Origin: Rhizopus sp. PT2906
Lineage: Eukaryota > Mucoromycota > Mucoromycetes > Mucorales > Rhizopodaceae
Direction of reading: 5' to 3'
Assembly: GCA_025529335.1 (NCBI GenBank)
Contig: JAMYHX010000076.1
Coordinates: 1-64,000, forward strand
Length of the DNA: 64,000 bases
This document shows positions 45,029-57,271 of this stretch, one piece after another; the stretch's first letter is position 1; each line of letters opens with the position of its first letter. The notes beneath the pieces were generated by a model that saw only the letters and a list, made by a program, of their open reading frames with translations, ran no database searches and was not told the origin of the DNA. A program made the position numbers and the translations under genes.

Positions 45029-48000
45029 CTAGTTTTCATAATCAGCCATGGCTTCATCTAACTTTCTTAACCATTCACTATAATTCAGACTATTGGCTGC
45101 TTTATCACTTGATTCATTCTCTTCTTGGTTTGGACTAATACCATGAATCAATCTAAGCATGATAAGATACTCATCAAATGTAAACTTGGGGCCATTTTCA
45201 CGTATAGATTTGATCATTCCCTAATATAAAAAAAAGTGATTTCAGTATAAAATGGTGTTTTTCTTAGTATTTTTTTTTTTTTACTTCGCTTCCAGCATTA
45301 TACAACTGATAGTATTCTCTAGCTTGTTCCATGATGGCACATTGAGAAAGAGGCACAAAGTTACTCAGGTTTTGTTGTAAGGCAAGTATGTTGCGAGTCA
45401 TCTTTTGAATACCGTTATTGTTTAACTTTCTTATAAAAGTAGCTTCAGAGATAAGTAGATGAACGATAAGGTTTGGTAATCCATCAAAGACGAACCTAGG
45501 AATATGTAAGTCATTGAGCATCATTTAAAGTTTAACTTACAGCTCGTCCTTTGGTGGCAATGATGCGTTCACACAGTCATTCAATTCCATCAGGTCAGCA
45601 TTTAAGGTAATTATATATGGATCTGGCTCAAATGATTCGTCTTCCAGAGAATAATTACCATTTCGAATGACCATTTCCAGGTAGTACATGGTATGACAAC
45701 GTCCTTCGAGACGCAGCGTAAATAAGCATGTCTCTGCTAGTTGCTGATATGTAGTTAATAACGCGTCAAATCGTCTTTATGGAAAAAAAATGGGTTAATG
45801 ATGTTTAACAGTTCATTTAATCAACTTACTTTGCCATGTCACCTCGTAGAGGCAATAAAGTTTGGTTAGCTTCCTGTTCGCCGGGTTCTCTTGTAGGTCT
45901 AGGAACTTCACTTGACCATCTCTTTGAGTCCTACAGACCTGTGAGTACTCTTTTTTTTTTAACAGGACTCCTTTCATTACCCTCAAACCATTTCTTGCCA
46001 AGTTCTTCTTTTCTTCACGTTTATCTACGTTTGAATGAGAAGTAGATATGCCAGTTGACCTTAACTCCCAAATTTCGCGGACAAACCATTTCTAAAATAT
46101 ATCATGATTAGAGCCTTCGTCTTATGATGAAGGTGGCTGATTTACCAAGGTATGATAGAGTCTTCCTAATGAAATGAGCTTCTTTGTATCAAATATGAGT
46201 TCACTAGCATCCAACTGTCTATCATTTTTTAATTTCAATTCAAGTTGTATTTCCTATAAAAAAAAGTAGTTAATATGTATAGCTCATAAAAGGGAGCCCA
46301 CTTTACTGATTGATGAAGTGATTTATGGAAGCTATCACTTATTCCCTATTAAAGTAAAAGGAATCTCTCTTGTGAATGGATTGTTATTAATTCATATAAT
46401 TTACTTACTGAAGCATCCGTAAAGTACGGGTTTTGAGTTAACAGGCTGATCAAACTCTCATCCTGAGCCCAATCACCACTGAGACTGATTGTAACATCTG
46501 TCATATTTTGTTGTTGTTCACTCGTATGTGAACTACCTCTTGCAACGGTAGCTGACAAATATACGCCTTAATAAAGATTGTCCATTTACTTTTTATGTAC
46601 TTACAATAGAATCTTTGATAGCACTTTTCATAGAACTTTAGTAAAACAATTTCAATCAATCGAACGTATTCATCAGTATGAAAGGGCATCGTGTGCATAG
46701 TCCTGCATAAACTTTGTACTACTGAAATCAAGGCAACAGCACTCTATTGGGCAAGTAGTTAAGTAACGACAGGTAGAGAGTACGCAAGGATTACCTTTGC
46801 AATAGGGTATTTTGAATAGGTTTTATAGTCACGCACGTCTTGAAAGGCATCCAATCCTAATTATCAAAAGGATATCAGTTGAATAGTTTGATTTTTGCTC
46901 TGTATTTGCCATTTACCAACTGTAGCATGCTGGATAAGCTGCATGACTTTTTCTTCAATTTGTGGTAAAAATACATTCACAGCAAAATCATCCAAGAAGC
47001 TGCCAAATCCTTCCTCACTATGATCATCACTAAATAAAATACATCAATACTATGTCTACAAGCTTGTCTTTATAAACTTACTAGCTAGGAAAAACCTCCT
47101 TGACTCTATTCAAAAAGGCCATCGTGGGACTCAAAAGGACGCTGACATTGTATGCATCAGGCTTAACCAACACCTTGTAGCCCTTTGATGATATGTCATT
47201 TGCATACTTGTCAATGATGGTCGAGTGAAGACGGTCACCTGAAAATCCTAGAATTTGCTTTTTGAAAGAGACAAACAATCTATTTTCTAACTCGCTATAT
47301 GCATCCTCCACTTGTGGATTCTCAGTTGTCTCCAAAAATGAAAATAACTGCTTCTGCATATCACGTTTATCTTGGAATCCTTTCTTTGTTCCTGGTTCGT
47401 CTACAGAAACAATAGATGGCTCCTGACTAGTCAAATAGTCTTTTAATATTGATCGTATCTGCACGTATATGTATATAATTTAGTTTGGGCGTCTATAAAA
47501 AGAATGGCTTTTATACCTCGGCTTGAACGGGTCTCCAGATTTCATTAAAGTGGTATATGTTTATGGCTGTTGATGTCATGTATAAAATTTAGAACAAATG
47601 TTCCTTGATCATAATATAACCAACCTTCTGAATTATTCGCCTTGGCTGTGATCAATCGCTATAGAGTAAAAAGAAAAGGTGTGTCAATAATTTCAATAGT
47701 CAAACAATGATTGATCTAACCTTCTTTATTCTTCTGGCACACGTCTCGACAAACCGATGACCTCTTAAAACAGCCTCAAGCTTTGAATAAAGCGTCCACA
47801 ATAGATCTTTTAATATCTCGTTCTTTTCTTCAGAGTTGGCCTTGTCTAGGCAGTAAATATCATTTTCATCACTGCTCTTGTCATTCTTTCTACTCTGTGA
47901 CATCCAATTGTTGATGTGCCTATACTTTGTTTAGTATTACAGCAATTGGATAAACCGATACAAACCGTTGCTCAACTTCTGTAATTGTCTTGTCAACAAG

Positions 48001-49548
48001 CGTATGAATCTCTATTGGTAATCGTTCTTGAATAGTCTACGAGGAGATAAGTTATCTATTACAAGTCAAGATATTGATGTACCTCTAGAGTGGAAGGTAT
48101 TTCTCCTAACACAGATAGTGATTCCATAATCAATTCCATATAATAATATGAGTCTGTTTCCGGATTCTTGTCTTGATCTTCTGTAATCTAGTGTGGTATT
48201 AATATACTGTCCAATTGTATACCTCATTTGTTAGTTACGATATCATTGTCTGTAGAGAACATATCATCTTCATCTAGAAATAATACCGTTATAAACAGAT
48301 CAAAGCTGATAATTATTGTTCTTTTACCACTTGTATTTGGTTCTTTAAATATCCTTGGTCTAATAGCTATCTCAGGCACTAATAATCGTCATAAACACAC
48401 ACTGGTTCACTCACGCTTTTGTCAACTTACAATCTTGTTGCCTGGGCGTGTATGCAGCCCATCGATTATCACAATAAGAGCTTTTGAGGTATAAATGTAC
48501 ATGTAGTTCTTCTATTAGTAGATCATGGAGTGTCTAACAACAATAATAAGAAAAGGTTGTGTGTGTCTCTATGTGTGCCTTACGTTCTTTTGACTCTGTA
48601 AGGTTCTTCTAATGTCATCCAATGCGCCAAGCTGTGTCATTTCTTTACTGGATACTGTCTTAATTGAATTAACAAGTAGTTTAGAAGCAGTCAAGATATG
48701 CTTATTTTCAATCATTGTGTCTATTTTTTCAGGTGTAGTCCTTAGGTCTTCTCTACGTAAAGAGAAATAGTCAACCAAATTGATCGAGCAACATAAGAAC
48801 GAAACTTACATGGTTTCTAATATATTCAGCATTTCCTTATATTGCTGAGACTTATACCATAGGTTTAACAAATCGTTTCTTTTCTGTAATAACTCTTCTT
48901 TGCACCTTTTAAGGTTACTCTTTATTTGCACAACTCTATTGGTCGAATCTAGATTATGTATTAATTTTCCAGTCATGAAACAGCTCTCTTTCTCTCTGTT
49001 TTTTACCATTGATATACTGCAATACGCCTCCAAACGTTCCAATAGAGCTATTAAAGCCCTTGTAATAATCTATTACATTGTTATTATCGTCTTTTTTATA
49101 TGTTCATATTACTTGGTTACCATTAACAATAGTCTTTAAAGCATTATCCAGATTGAATAAAACTCTTTGAAACTCTCTATAATCCTTCTTTTTCCCAATA
49201 GAGCTATCGTCCATTAGCTTTAAGCTAAAACTAACAGGATCAAACTAGAAGCGGGAGTTGATAAATTATGCCCAGAAGAAACGATATCTTACTTACATCT
49301 TCCTGTAGCATAAATGGCCAATCTTGGTGTATCTCTCTTAATACAGCTATATATATATATATACCAAGTTGGTTCTCTCTTTATTTGTTTTATTGAAGTA
49401 AACAAGACCAACCTTCAAATTCTGAAAAGTCGCCTTCAACATCTTCAGTTGGATCATAATAATCTTGCTCTGCTGGTATATATTTTTGTCTCACTATTGT
49501 CTTTGATCTTGACGGTGTCCCTGATGAGGATAGAAATGGATTGCTCAT
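45029..49548 (-). CDS. SEC8: Exocyst complex component Sec8 (EXOC4)
   Basis: Exocyst subunit tethering secretory vesicles at growth sites. I count 25 exons: 49413-49548, 49297-49346, 49121-49244, 48810-49047, 48584-48752, 48431-48533, 48328-48378, 48239-48273, 48083-48187, 47966-48036, 47721-47919, 47625-47658, 47517-47566, 47082-47458, 46917-47029, 46795-46856, 46605-46743, 46409-46566, 46307-46345, 46146-46253, 45981-46091, 45830-45930, 45541-45774, 45285-45495, 45029-45220. They sum to 1069 aa in one frame. Seen: LLQKRNDLLNLWYKSQQYKE and MIENKHILTASKLLVNSI (Sec8 N-terminal domain), LIEELHVHLYLKS, LCRTMHTMPFHTDEYVRLIE and VLLKFYEKCYQRF. The family call rests on N-terminal domain order and these blocks. 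Confidence 0.88.
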
Positions 49549-50323
49549 GGCAAAAATGAGAAAAAAAGTCGTATCAAAGGCATAAAAAGGGGGGTCAGTG
49601 TGTGTGCATTTTAAATGTGGTATTCATAAGAATTGGAATCCCGCCCTCAAGGCAGAGGAAAGTGTCAACTTTTGCTGGGACAACATGGTTCTTCCGTTAA
49701 TGGCTCACATAATAGCAGCTACTTGCAACTCAAATGAGAATGGCTAGTGCAGCCCGAGGAAACACTAAAAATTCCAGATACACTGAGTCGCCTACCTTTA
49801 CCTCAAATGACTCTACCACTCTTGACATTAATATGATCATGATCGCTTGAGATCTCATATTTTTAAGCCTTTCTTTAAAGGTTTCGCTCCTAACATTGTC
49901 TTTGTCGACATCTCCTTCATTGAGAATAAAAAGCTTTTCGTTAAAGAACTTAAAGAAACGTGTTCTAACAACTTCCATTTGGCGGTACTCTTCTGTCGTC
50001 GCTCTCACTGTCAATCCTGTTAAACGTGGCTCCGAAGCGCTTGTATATGCTCATTGACGCTCCATGCCCCCCTTATTGCCGATATTCTCTTACAGTACAA
50101 AGTAGTAATATATGGTTTCGTTTATTACATTTCAAAATGCCGAGTTGTTTTATCCTCTTTCAGCTCTTATCTGCTATTTTCGACTCTGATAAATGCGTTT
50201 CTTGTCTATCTCAAGAGTAATGAGAATAGAAAAGGCTATTCAATGGTTCGACACAATTCGGGAAAGCTAATGTCGATATTTAAAATTGTTCGTCCAAGGG
50301 AAATATTTATTATAATAAAACTT
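49549..50323 (-). pseudogene. Fragment of a dispersed gene between Sec8 and SelO
   Basis: An open stretch at 49730-50014 encodes VRATTEEYRQMEVVRTRFFK and NVRSETFKERLKNMRSQ with no plausible partner exons; upstream sequence in the same direction has stops. It resembles truncated copies of a multi-copy Mucorales protein family by memory only. The rest is the Sec8 promoter and SelO 3' side. Confidence 0.3.
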
Positions 50324-52297
50324 TTAAGAACTACATGAGCATCTAAAGTCTTCTTCTGTCTTTAAGAAAGAGAAAGAGATTAAAACGTATTAAAGAAGCA
50401 ATAAATAAACTTACCGAAACTTTAGCAGAAATCCACTGCTCCACTTGGTCATCATATCTTTGGTTGAAAGGATTGATACATGCATCCATACATGCCTCTA
50501 ACTTCTTGGTGGCCTGCTCATCTGTACTTTTATTAAACTCTTGAATAACGTCTTCTAATATAAAGTTTCGAAGTATGAATCGAGGATTGACACTATCCAT
50601 TCTCTCTTTTCGTGCCTTCAAGTCTGCTTCATCTTCTTTCATCAAACGTTCGCGATAAGTATCTAGCCAATCCTTCAATGCTTCCTCACAATCCTTCTTA
50701 TCAAGTGGATTTTTGGTTGAAATGTCAGCCCATTGCTGCACTGGTGACTCCATGTCGTAGTTACTCAACGATCGATAGAAGCGATGATAGTCTACTTTGA
50801 ACATCGACATCCAATCAAACAATGGTGTAATGATCTTTTCAAGGTCATCTTCTACTTCTTTAGCAAGACCAAGCTTAGCTCTCATCTTGTTTGCGAGGTG
50901 CTTGTGAAAATGTTGACTGTACTCGTTGCTCAACAGTTGTATGACAAATTCTTGACCTTTCTTTCTATATGCCTCAAGAGTTGCCTCGTCAGTAGCTGTC
51001 TCCTTGTTATCTTCTGTAGGAAACATAATTTGGTCAGCGAGGTCGCCAGCACCAATCAGTTCGTAAAATGGTATGCTTAGTTTGACAAGATTGAACAGAC
51101 AAGCATTAGGCTGACGATAAAATGCATAGCCTAAAGTGCAGCACAGGTTAATTATGTGTCCAATTAATACCAAATATACTCACGTCCTGTCTCATCTGAA
51201 TGATTACAAATATATCCAGGATCGTAATAATCCATGATCTGATATGGCCCGTAATCCATTGTTAAGCCTAGTATAGACATATTATCTGTGTTCAGTACAC
51301 CATGGTTGAACCCTACAAGAGACAATTTAATAAAGAGATCAGCGTATATATATATATATATATCTACCATACCAATAGCTTGCCATTCTGCTACGGTTTT
51401 TGCTGTCATTTTTGTAACATATCTAAAGAATCTAGCATACTTATTATCTGTCTCTTTTGAGACTGTGTCCTCTTTATCTTGTCCAACAACATTATCAATA
51501 GCATAATTAGCCAAAACTCGTACATTTTCCATATCATCTCTAGAATAAAACAGTTCAAAATTACCAAATCTAAGCCAAGAGGGAGCCATGCGTGTGACAA
51601 TAGCTCCTCGTTCAGGTTGACCTATACGTACGGTTAAGCTCCTTATCTTTTTTTTCTTTCTCACTATCCAGTAATTACCTCCCATTGGCCCATCATCACG
51701 ATACACCTCCCTCGACGTTCCTATGAGCGCCAACGCTCTCGTGGTAGGCACTCCCAAGGCATTCATATATTCGGACATTAAAAATTCACGGATGCTAGAT
51801 CTCAGTACTGCATAACCATCTCCAAATCTTGAATAGGGTGTTCGTCCAGCACCCTTCAACTGTAACTCCCAGTGCTCTCCTTTATGATTCTTACTCTCAA
51901 AGAGAGATACGGCTCTTCCATCTCCTAACTGACCGGCAAAGTATCCAAACTGATGTCCTGCGTAGCATAGCGACCATGGCCGTGTACCCTTCAACAGCCG
52001 GTTTCCAGAAAAGACCTGGGCGGACTCTTCTTTGTGGTGCTGGACTAGATCGTTGTAATCCAGATCAAGATCTTCGCAGGCTTTCTTGGACATGCCCAAC
52101 AGGACAGGATCAGGTGCCGATTCAGGAATGACATGAGAATAGACAGCGTTGAGGACATGACGTGGTGTTCTCATCAAATTGTTCGTATTGGTTTCTGTCA
52201 CATTGGCCGTATAAATGTCTACGGGCAATGACTTTGTGAACTTCGTTGGTAATGAAGGTAAAGACTCCAATGTTCTCATCATTTTAGTCATTGACAT
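50324..52297 (-). CDS. SelO-family protein adenylyltransferase (YdiU/Fmp40-like)
   Basis: Pseudokinase-fold enzyme that AMPylates proteins, mitochondrial in eukaryotes. Exons 51679-52297, 51373-51621, 51184-51312, 50415-51130, 50324-50359; product 582 aa. Seen: YAGHQFGYFAGQLGDGRA, GAGRTPYSRFGDGYAVLRSS, RMAPSWLRFGNFE, GFNHGVLNTDNMSILGLTMD with YGPYQIMDYYDP, and RYAFYRQPNACLFNLVKL. The last 12 codons form their own exon and end DFRCSCSS. In animal SelO the third residue from the end is selenocysteine; here it is Cys. The N terminus has no acidic residue for ten positions, compatible with mitochondrial import. Confidence 0.94.
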
Positions 52298-52420
52298 AAC
52301 ACAAGGGACAAAAAGAGAGAGAGAGAAATAGTGAAAATGACGTAAAAGTCACATTTTTATATTGATGGGAAACCAAAATACACATATTAAAATGTAATAA
52401 TGACATTATACAAAAGATTA

Positions 52421-55400
52421 TTATTGTTGTTCGCCCCATTGTAAGCGCTCGTTACCTGCGACATAAACAGAGGGAGTGGTTACTTGATTACCACCGATAT
52501 GTTTCTCTCGTGTAACAGGATCACGGAATAAGAAACCAAATAAATGGTCAGGAATCAAACGGATGACAACACCAATGGGTATCGATAACAGACCAACAAC
52601 GATGGCAATAGCCCAATGAATGCCATCCAGAGCAATCACTTGGAAGGCAGGACCACCGAATTGGACAATAACGACTTGACCAAGGACACAGATAAAGAAG
52701 ATGACGATAAAGAATTTGTTGGCTAGTATATTTGTAAAGATATTAAGTTTATTGTCAATGCGTCGGCAGCTATTTAAATAGTTATCAGTATACGTTATTT
52801 TAGATGCAATTAAGACTTACTTGATTTCGTTGAATATTTGACAAAATACAAAAGTATTAAATACAACAGTCTGTAAAACAACACTGTCAGAAGGATAATT
52901 AAGTACACTGCTGTAGAGAAGAACAAGGGTGACAACGACTTGAAAGATGGCTTGACCAATGATCATCTTCCACATTCTGAAAGTGATCAGAGGAGCATTA
53001 CGTGGTTCAGGATTACGAGCGAGTAGCTCTAGGGTAGGAGGGTCAGTAGCAAGAGCTAACGCGGCAAAGGTATCCATGATCAAGTTGACCCATAAGAGTT
53101 GAACAGCCGTCAAGACGGATTTTTGGTCTGAACTGGCTACTGCAGAGATAAACGTAAGCATGACTGCTGTGATATTGACAGTCAATTGGAACTGCAAAAA
53201 CTTCTTGACCGCGTCGTTTACACAACGACCCCACATGATAGCCTTGACAATACTTGAGAAATTGTCATCCATCAGAATGATACTCGATGCTTCCTTAGCA
53301 ACCTCTGTACCTGCGATACCCATACTGAAACCAACATCAGCCATCTTGAGAGCCGGACCGTCGTTTGTACCATCACCTGTGACAGCTACGATATCACCCA
53401 ATTCCCGAAGACGACTCACAAGAATACGCTTATCTTCCGGACTAGAACGAGCAAGAACTTGAAGGCGAGGTAGTATAGCGTCCATTTCGGCAAGAGTCAA
53501 TTTCCTAAACGCAGGACCTTCCATAACAACACCGCCTGGTGTATAAATGCCACATTGTTTAGCAATACTCTTTGCAGTCACCAGATTGTCACCAGTGACC
53601 ATGCGCACAAAGACACCAGCACGTTGACAGGCTTGTACAGCCTCAGGTACGCCTTCACGAAGAGGGTCTTCAATACCAACGACACCAATAAAAGTGAGGC
53701 TCTTGTCATGGACCAAATCTTCATAGGGCACTTGATCGTCATTGCTATCTTCAGAGACCCCTGAAGCTCCTTTAGGAGGCCACTCTTCAAAGTCACGATA
53801 GGCAATGCCGATCGTACGAAGACTACGCTTTGCATAATTTTGAATAGTTTGTTCAATACGCACGCGGTCCTCTGAGGTCAAGTCTGCTGTAGCAACAGGT
53901 TCGTCATCCTGTTGCATGTCGAGCGATAAGACAAAGGAGCACAAATTGAGAATAATTTCAGAAGCGCCCTTGACATGAACACGGTACATCACTTTCTTTG
54001 TTATTGGATGGGGGTACTGCATGACAGTAGCCATAGCTTTGCGTTCGGAACTAAAGGGGTATAATTGCTCGATCGGCCACAGGGACCTTAATTTACCATA
54101 GTGCTCAGCATGTAGATCACGAGAGAATTGAAGCAGCGCAGTTTCGGTCTTGTTACCTACAAAACAGGGCTCGCCCTTTTCGTTCTCTCCTTCAAAGGCT
54201 GTAGAGTTTACGGCAATCGATTGATTGATAAGATCGAGTGCTGGTTTAGAAACGTGGCTGGGTACATTAGCAATAGCAACGACATCTTCTTCCTCTTCCT
54301 TGGGTGACTTTTCAAAACTAAATGAGGAGCCAAAGGCGCCTGCGACCACAGTCATTTTGTTTTGAGTCAAGGTGCCTGTCTTATCGGAACAAACGGTTGT
54401 TGCGTTGCCCATGGTTTCACAAGCAGCTAAGACACGAACCAAGTTATTGTCCTTGAGCATACGCTGAGTGGCATAAGCAAGCGCTATAAAACAGGTTAGA
54501 AACTATTTTTATGAACGTTAAGTCACAATATTACCCAAAGTAACAGCAAGAGGCAAGCCTTCAGGAACAGCAACAACAACGATAGTAACAACAACGATCA
54601 AGATCTTCATGATGTCCAAAACAATTGTCGTAGGTTGATCAGGGACACCGTATCTCCAACTGACAAAGTAACGGATAAGCAAGACGATGAGCATCAATAA
54701 ACCAGCGGCAGAACCAAGTTTGGCAATCATCTCAGCCAACTGGTTCAGTTTTTCTTGAAGAGGTGTACTCTCAGGCTCTGAACGAAGGGCCATCATGGTA
54801 CGACCATAGTACGAGTTCTGACCAACACTGATGACGAGATAAGTACCAACGCCTTCCAAGACCTTGGAGCCAGAGATAATAAAAGGATCAGGCAAATGAG
54901 ACGGGGGCTTGGAACTGTCTTGTCTAGCATATCGTTCACAGACTTGCCATGGTTGTTTACGAACAGCATCTGATTCACCTGTAGCAGCAGATTCGTCACA
55001 CTTCAAATTATGGCCTTCAATAAAGATACCATCTACAGGAGCAATATCTCCTGGCTCCAAATGGAGAATATCGCCCACTTGGATGTCATGTACGGATATC
55101 ATGATTACCATAGATTCTCTTGTGGCCTTGAAATATGAATCAGTAAAAATTCTAAAAGTTTGATTCTACTTACTTTTACAACACGGTCTTCCTTTTTAGC
55201 ATTCAGTTTACGAAACTGCTTTTCTTTTTGATAGTCATTCACGCTTCCGACAAGAACAACGAGTAAGATGGCAACGATAATGGCAACACCTTCCACCCAT
55301 TTGACGCCTGGTATTCTATGACCAAATTGGTCGTATTCTGGAACTGCAATATCTTCGTATAAGCCAACACCTAAGGAGACGACTGCTGCGATGGCTAATA

Positions 55401-56004
55401 GGATCTATAATTGAATTAGATGACAATATAAATGATGTTATCTATTGCTTACAAGTGTCTTGTCCTGAAATGCGATCCACATGAGTCGAAGGATTCCTTT
55501 GGATTCTGTTTCAGGCAATATGTTTGCACCAAATATTTTCCTTCTCTGAGGAAATGCAGTGATATCAGGGGAACTAATAGTGATATCAGTGCGATGTGTC
55601 AGCTGTCTCGCACCTAGTGAATGCACTGTCGGGGTTCTTTCTAAAAGATCTGCATCCAAGACAGAATCGTCCTTTTTGTTATTTGTGATCTGATCCAGAG
55701 AGATGGGTTGATGGTTAGGTGCGTTTGGTATCAAACCCGATCGGAGGTCGACATGAAGTCCCTTTGCTACACCTTCTACACCACCATAAGCGCGTAATAA
55801 AGGTAAGTTCTTTGGGTCAACTAGTGCGCTCAACTGTTCTGGTAAAAAAGCGAATGGATTTGAAGGGTCTTGATGAGGTGTCATGTGATCTATAAGATCA
55901 ATCTTCACTTCATGCTGTTCTATTGATTTTTCTGTAGTGACAACATTAGAGATGAGCGTTGGATTTTCGCTTAAAAGTGCGCTAGGTGGATTTAATGTGT
56001 TCAT
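52421..56004 (-). CDS. PMC1: P-type Ca2+-transporting ATPase, PMCA/Pmc1 type
   Basis: Pumps Ca2+ out of the cytosol, probably into the vacuole. Exons 55453-56004, 55174-55404, 54535-55126, 52821-54483, 52421-52769; product 1128 aa. Seen: GDILHLEPGDIAPVDGIFI, CDESAATGESD, VAVPEGLPLAVTLG (TM4), the phosphorylated Asp in CSDKTGTLTQNKM, KGASEIIL, TGDGTNDGPALKMADVGFSM and DDNFSSIVKAIMWGR. The N-terminal extension of about 180 residues is typical of fungal Pmc1. The C-terminal tail after the last membrane segment is short (about 45 residues), so the calmodulin-binding tail of animal PMCAs is absent, as in other fungi. Confidence 0.96.
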
Positions 56005-56682
56005 GTAGAATATGTATTTCTTTCTCCCTCCCTTTTTTTAAATATTTTTTTGTTATAGTTATTATAAGGAAAAATAAGAAGAAGGGTGATTAAAGAAAGA
56101 AAAGAAAAAGAGAAAGAGGGGAAGGGTGTAGTTTATATACAAGAAGCAAAAAAGGGGAAAATAAGGGGTAAGAGAAAGACATTATATGTATGATCATACT
56201 CAAGCATAGCACGCGCGCGTATATACATGTCTGTCCTAGAAAGAAAAAAAAAAGAGACAAGAAAAGAGAGAAATATCTATTAGATTGTAAATCCATGTAC
56301 TTGCACAACTTTCTTGCATTCAAATAAAAAGTCGATCCTTTGATCAGCCAAAGTTCATTAAAGACGATTGCATATTTATTGAATAATAAGATTTAAACAC
56401 TATTAACCAATACTACTATTCTAAGTTATATATCATTTTTCTAAAGACAAACTAAAATAAAAGCCCTTTTTTTGTGTGTTTTTTCTCTCCTGAGATGCAT
56501 GACATAAACTAAATATATACTTTTATGTGTTTCTGTTGTTTATGCAAAAAAAAGGCGGAGTTGCATTATGATTTAATAAAAATGGTGTTTGTTATGTATT
56601 TTTGCCTAATAAAGCAAGTTTTGTTATACATGCATATACGGTAGCATTCTTTATATTCTTCTTTCTTTTCTTTACAGACAGA
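56005..56682. other. Divergent intergenic region
   Basis: Between the Ca2+ pump and the myosin light chain. A purine-rich GAAAAG tract (56080-56180), a short CGCGCG word at 56212-56218, otherwise AT-rich. No coding seen. Confidence 0.5.
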
Positions 56683-57271
56683 ATGGCCCCCATGGTAAGC
56701 TTGGATTTCTGATGTATAAGAAAATATTGATGTGTGTGTATATAAATAGAATAAACGACGCCAAAACTCCAATGTGTTTGCCATGTTTGATAAAGCACAA
56801 GTTATGGAATTTAAAGATGCATTTAGTATAATGGATACCAATAGTGATGGATTAGTGGATATGAATGATTTAAAGATTACATTTGAAAGATTAGGTAATA
56901 CTATATATTATTGGACCTCCCCCAATTGACATATTCCTTTTTGACTTTTAGGTCAGCCAGCGACAGAAGAAGAAATTAAAGAAATGCTTGGAGATGCGAC
57001 AACACCCATCAACTTTACCGTCTTTTTAACATTAATGGCTGATAAATTAGCAGATATAGACTCAGAAAATGTGCTCTTGAAAGCATTTTCAGCATTTGAC
57101 GATGATAGAGATGGAAAAATAAGTGCAGATTATCTAAGGGAATGTATGATGACTATGGGTGACAGATTCACAAACGAAGAGGTCGATATTATGTTTAAGG
57201 GATCAGTTATTGATGAAGATGGCAACTTTAATTATAGAGATTTTGTTAGAATTTTAAAGCATGGAGAATAA
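56683..57271 (+). CDS. Myosin regulatory light chain
   Basis: Light chain of conventional (class II) myosin, used in contractile rings. Exons 56683-56694 (four codons), 56750-56894, 56952-57271; product 158 aa. Seen: RRQNSNVFAMFDKAQVMEFK, where the Ser matches the myosin-light-chain-kinase site Ser19 of animal proteins. EF-hand 1 has DTNSDGLVDMND; then PINFTVFLTLMADKL, the degenerate later EF-hand DDDRDGKISADYL, MTMGDRFTNEEVD and the C-terminal ILKHG. It is closer to the animal regulatory light chain than to calmodulin. Its last six codons overlap the Nup133 coding end on the other strand. Confidence 0.93.
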
